NCBI RefSeq assembly: GCF_018812025.1
Contig: NC_063049.1
Coordinates: 14,837,734-14,901,733 of the forward strand
Direction: 5' to 3'
DNA length: 64,000 nucleotides
Source of the DNA: Megalobrama amblycephala
Taxonomy: Eukaryota; Chordata; Actinopteri; Cypriniformes; Xenocyprididae
The notes under the pieces are model-generated. The model had not been told where the DNA came from, searched no databases, and saw only the letters and a list, made by a program, of their open reading frames with translations. Positions 11,736-21,858 of this stretch are shown piece by piece (position 1 is the stretch's first letter; every line of letters starts with the position of its first letter). The position numbers were made by a program, and so were the translations under genes.

Positions 11736-12192
11736 TGTCATGATCACCAGTTGGAGTGCCCTAGTTAGCCACCAGAGGGCACTCCAACCTGGACTGTTCC
11801 TCACCACACCCGTGAACTCCATTTCCCATAACACACTTCCCAGACTCATTATCCTGTTTTATTGCACCCAGCTGTTTTGTGTTTCCTGTTCATTGGTTAA
11901 TTGGTTAATTTGCCCCACCTGTTCCACATTATTACCTGCCTTGTTTGTTCCCTACTTATTCTCCTTGTGTTTGCAGTCCTGTGTTGGTTCGTTGTCATTC
12001 AGATATTGTATTTTCCCTTGTGTGTTGTAGTCAAGTTCTAGTCTAGTCCTAGTCAAGTCAGTCAAGTGTAATTCTAGTCTGTTTTCCCCCTCGGGGTAGT
12101 TTTTGTTGTTGTGTTTTGTTTTATTTTTCATTCATTTAATAAAGACCCATCCTCTTCCTGCATTTGAGTCCTCGCTCCTTCCAACCCTAACA
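11736..12192 (+). repeat. 5' LTR of element A
   Basis: Contains a hairpin-forming block near the left end (stem GGAGTGCCCT / AGGGCACTCC), a CTCF-like site, and AATAAA at 12138-12143 as the likely polyadenylation signal of the R region. It holds 11 bp (near 12040) that the 3' LTR lacks. Confidence 0.9.
11769..11783 (+). promoter_or_regulatory. Predicted CTCF site in LTR
   Basis: CCACCAGAGGGCACT matches all 15 positions of the classical consensus CCASYAGRKGGCRSY. It sits in the 3' arm and loop of the LTR hairpin. Binding is a prediction. Confidence 0.6.
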
Positions 12193-12225
12193 GAACGAAC
12201 CAACCATTAAGAGGACTCAGCAGAG

Positions 12226-13935
12226 ATGGGTATCTTCCTCTTTCCATCTCCTAATTTCGTGGGCATAGAGGATGAAAGAGCCAACAAGGGTACTCAGCAG
12301 AGAAGGGACTCACACCATCTGCCAAGTTCTACTGCCTGCAACCCCATCTACCAGCGCATGCTCCAGGTGACTGCATTAAGATCCCTCCGTCAGCAGGGGA
12401 CTGTTCTGAAGGAGTTTGCCCAGAAGTTCAGGAGGGTAGCTGAGGGGCTGGAGTACAACGACTCTGCTCTCAAGGACCTTTTTAATAATGCTCTTGATGA
12501 GCCCATATGCGGATGGAGAATATTCAGCAAGGAACATCTGTCTTTTGAGGGGTGGGTGGATTTCCTTGTAGAGCACGCTGCAGGCCCGGAGGCCTTCCCA
12601 GAGCACGCTGCAGGCTCGGAGGCCTTCCCAGAGCATGCTGCAGGCCCGGAGGCCTTCCCAGAGCACGCTGCAGGCCCGGAGGCCTTCCCAGAGCACTCTA
12701 CAGGCCCGGAGGCCTTCCCAGAGCACTCTGCAGGCCCGGAGGCCTTCCCAGAGCACTCGACAGGCCCAGAGGCCTTCCCAGAGCACTCTGCAGGCCCGGA
12801 GGCCTTCCCAGAGCACTCTGCAGGCCCGGAGGCCTTCCCAGAGCACGCTGTTGGCCCGGAGGCCTTCCCAGAGCACTCTACAGGCCCGGAGGCCTTCCCA
12901 GAGCACTCTGCAGGCCCGGAGGCCTTCCCAGAGCAAGCTGTTGGCCCGGAGGCCTTCCCAGAGCACTCTACAGGCCCAGAGGCCTTCCCAGAGCACTCTG
13001 CAGGCCCGGAGGCCTTCCCAGAGCACGCTGCAGGCCCGGAGGCCTTCCCAGAGCACTCTGCAGGCCCGGAGGCCTACACAGAGCACTCTGCCTGCCCGGA
13101 GGCCTTCCCAGAGCACTCTGCAGGCCCGGAGGCCTTCCCAGAGCACGCTGTTGGCCCGGAGGCCACCCCAGAGGTTTTAGAGTCGAACGCCTCCCCGGTG
13201 AGTCCTGACATGGCCAAGAAGACTGTCTTTGTCTTTTATGTCTTGACAGTTTTGCGGGCTTGGAGAATGCACGTAGGGTCTGGCGACCACGGCCCGGAGC
13301 AGTCCAGGCCAGCTGCTGTCCCAGAGCAGCCCGAACCCGCTGCCGTCCCGGAGCAGCCCGTTCTCCCTGATACGGCCACGGAGGCCATCACCGAGCTGCC
13401 CGCTCTCCCTGATACGGCCACGGAGGCCGTCACCGAGCTGCCCGCTCTCCCTGATACGGCCACGGAGGCCGTCACCGAGCTGCCCGCTCTCCCTGATACG
13501 GCCACGGAGCACCCTTGGTCCGCCCTGCCACCGCCCAGGCCGTCTGAACCGTTGAAACCCGCCTGGTCTGTTCCTCTAGCACCGCCCTGGCAGTCAGCCA
13601 GGACTCCAGACCTGCCGGAACTCGCCTGGTCAGTTCCTCCAACGCCGCCCTGGCAGTCAGCCAGGACTCCAGACCTGCCGGCGCCTGCCTGGTCAGTTCC
13701 TCCAGTGCCACCCTGGCAATCAGCCAGGACTCCAGACCTGCCGGAACCCGCCTGGTCAGTTCCTCCAGCACCACCCTGGCTCTCAGCCATGACTCCGACC
13801 TTCATGGAGTCCCCATGGTCTGTTCCTCCGGCTCCCCCCTGGCCTTCAGTCAGGGACTCTGGACCTGACCCGCCATCCCTCCCCCTAATCCTCCTCCAGT
13901 CCACCTCCCTCCTGAGATTTTGTTTTATTTTTTGA
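12226..13935 (+). CDS. Gag-like protein with repeat expansions (element A)
   Basis: A 569-codon open frame between the LTRs. Residues about 45-116 form a helical Gag-like segment (FAQKFRRVAEGLEYNDSALK, then a W-containing block) that matches the start of the protein encoded at 60734-63580. Residues 116-315 are twenty copies of a 10-residue unit like EHSAGPEAFP. Then come LPDTATEAVTE repeats of 14 residues and four copies of a 21-residue Pro/Trp-rich unit (PPWQSARTPDLP). No zinc knuckle, protease or polymerase is present. The start ATG at 12226 is the first in frame after the LTR; a later start at codon 45 is possible. It probably packages its own RNA using another element's enzymes; that is inference. 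Confidence 0.75.
   Translation: MGIFLFPSPNFVGIEDERANKGTQQRRDSHHLPSSTACNPIYQRMLQVTALRSLRQQGTVLKEFAQKFRRVAEGLEYNDSALKDLFNNALDEPICGWRIFSKEHLSFEGWVDFLVEHAAGPEAFPEHAAGSEAFPEHAAGPEAFPEHAAGPEAFPEHSTGPEAFPEHSAGPEAFPEHSTGPEAFPEHSAGPEAFPEHSAGPEAFPEHAVGPEAFPEHSTGPEAFPEHSAGPEAFPEQAVGPEAFPEHSTGPEAFPEHSAGPEAFPEHAAGPEAFPEHSAGPEAYTEHSACPEAFPEHSAGPEAFPEHAVGPEATPEVLESNASPVSPDMAKKTVFVFYVLTVLRAWRMHVGSGDHGPEQSRPAAVPEQPEPAAVPEQPVLPDTATEAITELPALPDTATEAVTELPALPDTATEAVTELPALPDTATEHPWSALPPPRPSEPLKPAWSVPLAPPWQSARTPDLPELAWSVPPTPPWQSARTPDLPAPAWSVPPVPPWQSARTPDLPEPAWSVPPAPPWLSAMTPTFMESPWSVPPAPPWPSVRDSGPDPPSLPLILLQSTSLLRFCFIF
12571..13170 (+). repeat. 30-bp coding minisatellite, 20 units
   Basis: Twenty head-to-tail 30-bp units, nearly all GAGCAC-starting. 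Because the unit length is a multiple of three and stop-free in several frames, long spurious open frames appear on both strands here. Confidence 0.95.
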
Positions 13936-13948
13936 TTTGTTGTCTGGT

Positions 13949-13984
13949 GGAGCGTCTGGTAGCCGCTCCGTGGGGAGGGGGTTA
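13949..13984 (+). promoter_or_regulatory. Hairpin plus polypurine tract before 3' LTR
   Basis: A 6-bp stem (GGAGCG / CGCTCC, 9-nt loop) at 13949-13969 is followed by a G-rich purine tract up to the LTR. The same arrangement precedes the 3' LTR at 63403. The tract is the expected plus-strand primer; the role of the hairpin is unknown. Confidence 0.65.
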
Positions 13985-14430
13985 TGTCATGATCACCAGT
14001 TGGAGTGCCCTAGTTAGCCACCAGAGGGCACTCCAACCTGGACTGTTCCTCACCACACCCGTGAACTCCATTTCCCATAACACACTTCCCGGACTCATTA
14101 TCCTGTTTTATTGCACCCAGCTGTTTTGTGTTTCCTGTTCATTGGTTAATTGGTTAATTTGCCCCACCTGTTCCACATTATTACCTGCCTTGTTTGTTCC
14201 CTACTTATTCTCCTTGTGTTTGCAGTCCTGTGTTGGTTCGTTGTCATTCAGATATTGTATTTTCCCTTGTGTGTTGTAGTCAAGTTCTAGTCAAGTCAGT
14301 CAAGTGTAATTCTAGTCTGTTTTCCCCCTCGGGGTAGTTTTTGTTGTTGTGTTTTGTTTTATTTTTCATTCATTTAATAAAGACCCATCCTCTTCCTGCA
14401 TTTGAGTCCTCGCTCCTTCCAACCCTGACA
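13985..14430 (+). repeat. 3' LTR of element A
   Basis: Near-identical to 11736-12192 apart from an 11-bp deletion and about two base changes. AATAAA is at 14376-14381. A second CTCF-like site is at 14018-14032. Confidence 0.9.
14018..14032 (+). promoter_or_regulatory. Predicted CTCF site in LTR
   Basis: Same 15-base full match (CCACCAGAGGGCACT) as in the 5' LTR. Confidence 0.6.
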
Positions 14431-15820
14431 GGGACACCCAGGCCGAAGCATCTACACGTTCGATGACACCTGCTTTCAGCAGATGGTCTAATTCAGCTGA
14501 TACAGAAGCTCGGACTGCAAAAGGTAAGCGTCGTAATTTCTGATGCACAGGTTTTACTGCGGGGTTAATTTTTACCTTGTGGACAAAGTTCTTTACACAT
14601 CCTATGTCAGTATCTGTCAGAGGTGTGGTATTGGTGGCCATGACAGAGGTGCAGACATTATCACTGTTAATTTGTAGTTGCAGGGCAGAAATCAAATCCA
14701 TGCCTAGCAAAGCAGTCCCTTTATCCACAACGAAAAAGGTGGCAGCGGCTGATGCATTGGACACACGTCCTTGTGCTTGCAGGCATCTGAGTACAGGTAT
14801 GCATTCCTGGGTGTAAGTCAAAAAACGGATGGCAGGTGTAGATAATTGTGTGGCACTGAAGTGGCGTTTATAGATATGGGTGGGCAATATCGACACAGAA
14901 GACTCTGTATCCACAACGAATTGTACTGTGGTGCCAGGTGAAGCAGCAGGAGTACTAACGGTCACATTGCAATGTAGTTTCTTTGGTGCTTCGGCAGAGT
15001 TCTCTAGATACAGCACTGTGACATCATGCACTTGCACTTCGCGCACATCACTCGCTGGGGTTGAACGGCACACCCGAGCAAAATGTCCCTTCTTGTTACA
15101 CAATTTACAATGAACTTTTGCAGCAGGGCAATGTGCTGAGTTAGCTAGGTGTTTGTCTGAACCACACCTGAAGCATGACTTACGGGCAGACGAAGCAGGG
15201 GCAGCAGCTGGCCGTGAACGGTGTTTCCCTCTCGCGTGGTGTGGCTTGACTTACACAGCGCGCACTGAAGCATCTCTATCGGCCGTCATTCTCTTTGCAT
15301 GCTCAGCTGCAGCTTCTAATTGTGTTGCAAGGTTAGTTGCTTTCTGTAATGTCAGGTCCGGCTCGAGTAACAGTCTCTGTCTTATATCATCACTTTGTAA
15401 ATGTTCCAGCAATTGGTCGCAAATAATATCGTCAACTTTATCACCAAAGTCACAGTTAGTGGCGAGCGCATGTAAAGCAGCAACGTACTATTGTATGTTT
15501 TCATGTGCAGCTTGTAATCTTTTTCTGAATGTATGCCGCTCCACGACCACATTAATTTTGGGAATGAACTGTCTTTTTAAAGCAGCAACAGTGGTATCAT
15601 ATGTCTCACCGGTGTCCGGCAGTGCGTACAAGATCTGTTGGCCCTCGGCGCCTAAACAATGAAGTAATGTAGCCCTCTTCCGAGCGTCAGGCCATGCAGA
15701 GCCCACTGCGTTGATTACCAGCAAATAGTTGTCAAACATGCGCAACCACATGTCGAATGGCATGATAGGCTCTCCCGGGTAGGGCAGGAACATTGGCGGT
15801 GACGAGACATTCACAGACAT
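14431..15820 (-). pseudogene. Gypsy gag, protease and start of reverse transcriptase
   Basis: The minus frame starts with MSVNVSSPP at 15820 and reads a Gypsy-type gag (WLRMFDNYL, LLHCLGAEGQQILY). A TAG at about 15488-15490 and a TAA near 15250 interrupt gag. Two CCHC knuckles follow near 15060-15175 (CFRCGSDKH...; CKLCNKKGHFARVC). The aspartic protease has VDTESS where DTG is expected (about 14900), so the catalytic loop looks damaged. Reverse transcriptase begins with LDHLLKAGVIERVDAS and is cut at 14431 by the insertion of element A; the frame resumes on the far side at 11735. Confidence 0.8.
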
Positions 15821-15874
15821 TGTTTATCAGTCAATAAAGTCAATTCTCAAAACTTAGTATCCTCGTCGCCAATT

Positions 15875-16054
15875 TGTTAAGTCTGCGAGTAGTAAGCACA
15901 CACTGTATATATTCAGAGACCTCGTATTTATTCCGAACAGTAACTGCACATGTAAACTCTGAGCGCACCTCTTCACTTCTAGTCACTCTCTCCTTCTCTC
16001 TCCTATACAGCGTATCTAGCGGCAGCACAAGGAACTACATTATAAGACACAACA
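15875..16054 (-). repeat. 5' LTR of the Gypsy element
   Basis: On the minus strand it starts TGTTGTGTC at 16054 and ends TTAACA at 15875, with an AATAAA inside. TTGGCGACGAGGAT follows directly and is the candidate primer-binding site. No partner LTR was found. Confidence 0.65.
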
Positions 16055-17540
16055 CTGGGTTTATTGGATGTTTGAACACAATGTCTGAAGTTTATATATC
16101 TCCAGACCATGGGTGTTTCCTCCGAGTAGGCAAGGGAGGCAGTACCTCCTCAAAAAAATAGGATGAGAAAATAATCCATATTACATATAAAACAACACAA
16201 ATATTACAAATTATTCCATTAAAAAGAGCGAAAGTCATGCATATTTCTTAAGGAACACTGCCAAACAGCGACACCTGCAGGTAAAGTTACACAGAGGAGT
16301 CATGTCTCCCTTTTGTCTCATAGAAAACTATAGAAAATCATCAGACCCCCGGCGTGCAGTGGGTTTTGTGGGGAGGTAATTGAGAATGAATGGGTGAAAG
16401 TGAGAGGAGGCAATGTCTCCATCGCGCTATGATTGGATGTAATTGGTTATGATTAGATATGATTGGTTTGTGCGATAAATCCCACCTCTTGTTGACGTGC
16501 GCGTTCCGCGCGTCAGTTTGACTGAACAAATGATGGCGTCAATCGGAAGACTAATTTGAAAAGTAAGTAAACAGATCATCCAGTTAGATATCACTGCTTC
16601 ATGTCACGTCAAAATCAAACTTGAAATGGACTTAAAGCTTGATGACTGCGGCGTTTTTAGTGTAATCAGCTTGGTGAAATTAAAAATACATCTTCGTGAC
16701 TGTGATCCAAAATAGCCTAAGTTGACTATTAAAAAGAAAAACATCAATACACAATTAAAATATATTATTTAAATTATTATTGCCTTTAGTTATTATTTTG
16801 AAATGAATGTAGAAATTTCTAAAACAATAACTTTGTGAGATTGACTTGGTTTTGATAAATACATTTATTACAATACATTGTTAATGTAAAACTACAAAAT
16901 AGAATTGTCTTTGGTTTATTTTTTTTTATTTTATAATGTTCATTTAACAATGAAGATGTGTCAACATTAAGAGTAATGAATGAATTTACATTGATTCATA
17001 AAAAAATAAAAAATGTGCCTCCTCATTTCAGAACACCACTGCACGACACTGCTCCAGACATCTTGGAGACATAGGTGTGCTATCACAAAACAGCATCAAG
17101 AAATTACAGTCTTTTCTACATTTTACTGTCTGAAAGCGAATTTTTGGGGTCTCTTATAATACCTGACTCCAGCAGCAGTGACTGCAGTGTAGCGGTGGTG
17201 GTTTCACAAACTCTTCCTCAGCTGAGTCCCAGCCAAAATTGCACTGTCCCAGCCAAAAGTAAATCACTAACCTAAATGTTTATCATTTTGGTCTTTTAAA
17301 GTTTAAACAGTTTGTGACCATGGCCACCCTTCAATTGCTGCTACAATGTGAGCAAATAGAATAGGGATTAACTTACCCATACAAGGTGTAAGACATGCAA
17401 AGCTTCTTCCCATTGTCACATCCATTCAGAAATCTGATCTTTCAGTCGTATATAATCACTTTTCACTCTATATTAACGTTTTTATCACTCCGTGCAGCTG
17501 CCTCTCTATCTCTCTCTCATCTGCCCGAATGTATGAGCGT
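16055..17540. other. Unassigned; possible hAT leader exons
   Basis: Around 16520-16565 an ATG-containing stretch is followed by a good donor (GTAAGT), and a serine-rich frame lies at 17075-17275. This arrangement resembles the 5' end of a hAT/ZMYM-type transposon gene, but no transposase domain follows on this strand. The rest is AT-rich with nothing recognised. Confidence 0.25.
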
Positions 17541-18062
17541 CTTGTGTTCTGAGGGTTACATATGTAACCAAGACTTTCCCTCTCAGTCGGTCACATTCGA
17601 CGTCACGTCGGTGACTGCCGAATTGGGAATCCCTACCAAAGCGCCACAGGTGCTGCCCCTTCCAGCGCCCTGCGTAAGCCTGCTGAACCCTCCTTGGAGA
17701 TGGGACAAGGCTGACGCAGAGAGAGTCGTTCACTGCTGTCCCATCAGTGAGACTTGGATAACACTGGGAAAGCGTACCCTTTCCATAGCCACATCCTATG
17801 ATAGGGAGGTTCTAAGTGGAGTATGCACATATGGACTAACCCTGTAGTGAATATGGAAGTCTCTGAGGTATTTCTCACCCAGTTTAGGAGGAGGCTACAC
17901 ATGGCAGAGATGGCAGAGCTGACTCTGCCAAGGGAAAGACACAGGCTTACCGTGGAAAATACACATAGGGATCCCCTCAGGGTCACTATACATGGGTACC
18001 CAGCCTAACACCAGTTTTCAAGAATGCATTGAGTGAAGGCCTGGTGCCGGATGGTCCACCAC
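17541..18062 (-). mobile_element. Terminal part of a DIRS-like element (tentative)
   Basis: Contains GGTTACATATGTAACC (palindromic) and a GACGTCACGTCGG block that I recall from the terminal region of fish DIRS elements, and lies on the expected side of the DIRS gag remnant. It continues after the solo LTR at 18448. No recombinase or polymerase was found between. Confidence 0.35.
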
Positions 18063-18447
18063 TGTCATGATCATTAGTGTGAGTGCCCTATCAGCCACTA
18101 GAGGGCACTCCATCCTGGACTCTTGTTTTCACCCCGTGGACTTCATTACCCATACGCACTGCCGGACTCATTATCTCATGATCACTTCATTACTCACAGC
18201 TGTCTTGTATTATGTTATCAGTGTCTGTCTATTTATACCCTGTTGGTTTCTGTTCTAGTCATGGAGTTTTCAGTTCACATTTCCCGGTCTGTGTTGTTTC
18301 TTGTTCCCTGTTTTTGTGCCTGTTTTTGTATGGACTGCTACTCTGGATTTTGACCCTGGCCTGTTTATGGATTCACGATATTGGATTACCCATTAAACTT
18401 ACCTGCATTTGGATCTGTCTCTTGTCTCCGTGTTTGCTACCGTGACA
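18063..18447 (+). mobile_element. Solo LTR of the Gag-only family
   Basis: A 385-bp LTR beginning TGTCATGATC and ending GTGACA, flanked by the exact 5-bp duplication ACCAC (18058-18062 and 18448-18452). It shares the left-end hairpin and CTCF block with the LTRs of elements A and B, but diverges elsewhere. It is the product of recombination between two LTRs. Confidence 0.85.
18095..18109 (+). promoter_or_regulatory. Predicted CTCF site in solo LTR
   Basis: CCACTAGAGGGCACT, a full match to the 15-base consensus, kept although the rest of this LTR has diverged. Confidence 0.6.
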
Positions 18448-18689
18448 ACCACATCCAGCTGAAGAAGGTGATGGAGGAGCTCAACAGGGTTTGCTCAAAC
18501 AGAAAACTCTCTGGAGCAATATAAGCGCATAGTAAGGTGCAGCAAGTAAACACTGAGCCAGGGCCTCTCTGTGCTTTTACCCGTTTGAGGTTAGAACACA
18601 GGAGGATACCAGCACAACATGGAGGTTCTAGAATCCAACGAACCTGTTAAGTGTTGCCCAGCCCGAATGGGAATTTCTGAAGTGCTCTA

Positions 18690-20190
18690 AACACCTAATG
18701 CAGGGACATGGCCTGGGGGGCTACATGGCGGCCCACAGCAGGGTCTGAGTGTGCTGTGCACCCACTTACCCGGTTCCACGGTTGGGCAGAGGGTGCATGA
18801 GAACACTTGGTCATGCTCTCCAAACACCCACTGCCTGCTGGCAGCAGAAGAGGAGGATGAGAGTGGTGAGTTTTTTGTCACCCACTGCTCTCCGTTCCCT
18901 CTTGGAACCCAGAGATAGAAGAAACTGTTCTTTCTTTGAGAATTTGGGTACAGAAGCAAAAGGAAACAGAAAGGAAAGAAAAGATTCTCCACCTGGCCCT
19001 CCTCTGGGGGAGGGAGGGGTGTGGTCACCATTTCCCAAAGAGCAGCTCCCTCCATCTCTGGGTTGCACGTCTCAAGGCCTCTTGCCCTTACGCTTGCTGC
19101 CAGGTTTGGCAGGGGCCTGGACGGGCTGGGCACCTTGCTTGCGACTGGTTCCACGATGCTGCTTAGTTGGAGGCTGCTGCTGATGCTGCATGGGAGCGGA
19201 GGCAGATGCAGGAGGGCACCCTCAGCAATGAGCAGGCTGAGACGCTGAGGCCGGTGGTCGGGTGGAAGCAGCAGCTTTTCGCCGGGACATGATATGCTTG
19301 ATGGCCTCAGTCTGCTTCTGTGCGGCAGAGAACTGATGGGCGAAGCTCTCGACTGCATCACCAAAGAGGCCGGTCTGGGATATGGGGGAATTTAGAAACT
19401 GAATTTCATTAACTTCCCTCATGTCAGCCAGACACAGCCAGAGGTGCCATTCCTGGACCACCAAAGTGGACATCGCACATCCCAGAGACCGTCGCTCAAG
19501 GCGGTACAAAGTTCTTGTAGAACTTCTGGGTCATGACCACCCTTATTTAGGTCTTTTAGAGTGCTTTGGCACCTGCAGTAACGCCATAGTGTGTAGGGTG
19601 GAGGCAGCCTCTTTACGGGCTTCCTAGGCATTGCCAGTTAAACTAGATGAATACCTACAGGCCCATGAGGGGAGACATGGGTAACCCGCCAGGTGGAAGG
19701 AGTGCTCTGACACAATTGCATCATGCACCACATATACCCCTTGGCTGCCCCATCGTCGAGGGAGGTGTAGGGTGAGGAGAAACAGGGTCTGGTTCTGGCT
19801 GTAAAAGGTGCCGTCCATGACCTGGTAAGCTCTTCATGCACCTCTGGGAAGACTGGGACTGGGGCAGGACATTGAGAACCAGCACGAGCCGCACCGGGAA
19901 ACCCATCATCTAACCTCAAGGGCTCAAGACACGGTGGAGGAATCCACTAAAGTCCGACCCTCTCGGTGGCCCGGGCAAGCATAGCCATCAACTCTGTGTC
20001 TGTCTTGGACAACGGGACCTTTCCCGAAGAGGCAAAGCAGCTGAATCATCATCCCCAGAAAGAGTAGGCTCACCCTCCGATGCAGCAATCGACATCTGGT
20101 CATCGAGGGGAGCCCCTAAGGATACGGCTGGTACACATCGATTAGACGGTCCAGTGTGTTCATCGGGCAGCTCTACTGTTGCATGTGGAA
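18690..20190 (-). pseudogene. DIRS-type gag remnant
   Basis: Minus-strand frames, several times shifted, carry blocks typical of fish DIRS gag. In order: SIAASEGEPTLSGDDDSA (about 20100), PVFPEVHEELTRSW (19850), SPYTSLDDGAAKGY (19770), DPEVLQELCTALSDG (19510), TLVVQEWHLWLCLADMREV (19440) and SQTGLFGDAVESFAHQFSAA (19360). Frames switch at least three times, so no full protein can be made. Reverse transcriptase, methylase and tyrosine recombinase regions are absent. At its right side it runs into a hAT fragment near 20190. Confidence 0.65.
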
Positions 20191-20690
20191 TGTCAATGTT
20201 TATTGTCTGCAGGATCTTGCTTGTATCATTTATTTCATACAAAATGTCATACCATGTAATGATACTGCACAGGAATGGATAGGTTTTGATTTTGGTTGAT
20301 GATGGGTGGGTTTGAGTGCGTCAATCCTGCTTTCCCTTCCAGTATTGCTGAGGGGCTTAACTGTAAGGCCACTGTCACCTATGTGCTGTTTTAACACCTG
20401 CCAGCGAGAAGTGGAAGTGCTGAAAAAGCTGTAGACCTCCTGTATCACTGTAAAGAATTCCACTGCCTGCAGGCAGCACAACGCCGCATCATTCACTACT
20501 AAGTTAAGAGAGTGAGCACTGCACGGGGACACCACTGTGTTTCCCCCACATATTCGATCCATTGTCATATCCTTGACCTCTCATATCCATTATGTCAATC
20601 CCTAGATCGCCAAGTTTCTTAACCACGTCATCTGTCATGCCAGCACTGGTGGAATCAGTTAGATGTGCAAATTCTAAGAAATGCTCCTTG
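20191..20690 (-). pseudogene. hAT transposase fragment (ZMYM1-like)
   Basis: The minus strand reads LTDSTSAGMTDDVVKKLGDL, DIMDMRGQGYDNGSNM, then after a frameshift PCSAHSLNLVVNDAA and FSTSTSRWQVLKQH. These are the central blocks of hAT transposases of the type found in zinc-finger MYM-like fish proteins. The N-terminal finger and the dimerisation tail are missing, and DIRS sequence follows directly. Confidence 0.7.
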
Positions 20691-21129
20691 ATTTTTTATT
20701 TTCTATATCTTTGCAAGAAATTAATTTCATAATTCAGTATTCCAGGTATTCTTAATTTACTTGTTTTTGATCATCACAAATCCTTATTTCTAACTTTTTG
20801 AATAAAAATCGTTTTTGTATCACTACCCTTCTAATGCACAACATGGGTCTAAATGACCCGTATTCATTCCCTATGTTATTTCAAACATGGCTGAGTGTTA
20901 CTTTGCTGAAGAAATGTATTTTATGATTTATTATTCCAGCTATTCATTAAATATCTTGTTTTTGATTTCTACAAATCATGATGTTTATTTTTCCTTACTT
21001 TATAAACAAACACAGTTTTTGTATTTCTACATCAATTATTGCACAGGTGTGCCTAAGACCTGATTTGATCTGGGCCACCACATTCGCATGACCTAATATG
21101 CATGTGTTAAGACTCCATATTTTATGTGT
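20691..21129. other. No feature seen
   Basis: AT-rich non-coding sequence with poor local repeats (CTTGTTTTTGAT at two places). Confidence 0.35.
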
Positions 21130-21858
21130 GAATTTATCATACAAGTTTTAGACTGAGACATATTGTTGCATGGTCTGATAAACCTGACGCTCCTATTGTA
21201 CAGTCTCTTACCCTGTGTCTGTCCTTGTTAAACATAAAAAAATAATCTATCCTACTGTATACACCATGGGGTGCTGAATAATGAGAATATTTACATTACA
21301 AGGATGAAGGTCTCTCCAGACATCTATTAATCCCTGATCTTCTAATGAATTCCTAAATTTTTTTGATTGTGTTGTCTTAATTCTCTCACTGTTGGATGAA
21401 TCTAATTGCTGATTAAGAACAATATTGAAGTCACCACCGCATATCATTATTCCTTGAAACTCTGTGACCACAAGATCAAAAATTGTGTTGAAAAAAGCTG
21501 CTTTACTTCCAGGAGGTGCATAAACATTTACTAGTGTAACCAGATGCTGATCCAATTTTCCCTGAACCAAAACATATCGGCCTTCTTTGTCTGATATCTC
21601 TTTCAACAAATCAAAATTTAAAGAGTTCTGTATTAATATGGAAACACCCCTTTTATTAAACTTTTTTAAAGAACTGTAAAACGTTTGTCTGTACCTGTAT
21701 TTTTTAAAGTTTATCATGTTCAGATGGAGAGAGATGAGTTTCTTGTAAAAATATAATCTGGCTCTTTCAAGTTTCAACTTGGCTATTACCTTACTCCTTT
21801 TAACTGGGTTATTTAACCCATTTACATTTAGCGATGCGATTTTAACATATCGCTGCAT
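21130..21858 (-). pseudogene. L1/Tx1-like LINE ORF2, endonuclease part
   Basis: Opens with IASLNVNGLNNPVKRSKV, the standard APE endonuclease start in L1-type LINEs, followed by KRGVSILIQ, TLVNVYAPPGS, and GGDFNIVLN with the catalytic aspartate. The frame is lost near 21250, after which a degenerate SDHA-type motif can be read near 21150. No reverse transcriptase follows. The first block lacks the usual glutamate region between residues 30 and 45. Confidence 0.75.

Larger units (their letters stand above)
11736..14430 (+). mobile_element. Gag-only LTR retrotransposon, element A
   Basis: Two direct LTRs (11736-12192, 457 bp; 13985-14430, 446 bp) begin TGTCATG and end in ACA, and the element is bracketed by the exact 5-bp duplication GGGAC (11731-11735 and 14431-14435). 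The LTRs differ by about two substitutions and one 11-bp indel. Inside is a single long frame with a Gag-like start and no protease, reverse transcriptase or integrase. A purine tract precedes the 3' LTR. No TGG-type tRNA primer site follows the 5' LTR. It sits inside Gypsy reverse transcriptase, in opposite orientation to it. Confidence 0.9.
10869..16054 (-). mobile_element. Gypsy LTR retrotransposon, split and decayed
   Basis: From the right: a 180-bp LTR (15875-16054), a candidate primer site beside it, gag, protease and the start of reverse transcriptase (15820-14431), a foreign element (11736-14430), a short reverse transcriptase piece (11735 to about 11665), then integrase (11600-10869). 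Most of reverse transcriptase and RNase H is deleted between about 11665 and 11600. The element ends inside integrase at 10869 with no second LTR. It cannot move by itself. Confidence 0.8.

Noticed and set aside
12571..13170. Regular 30-bp units that could look like a CRISPR array
   Set aside because: No spacers, units are contiguous, and the sequence is a vertebrate coding minisatellite.
12376..13904. Alternative frames on both strands of element A
   Set aside because: Repeat-driven artefacts; only the 12226 frame carries the Gag-like head and tail shared with element B.
17395..17847. 150-codon plus frame as a gene
   Set aside because: Falls in the tentative DIRS terminal region and shows no domain.
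18687..19364. 225-codon minus frame as a separate gene
   Set aside because: Overlaps the decayed DIRS gag in another frame; composition is proline and serine rich with no domain.
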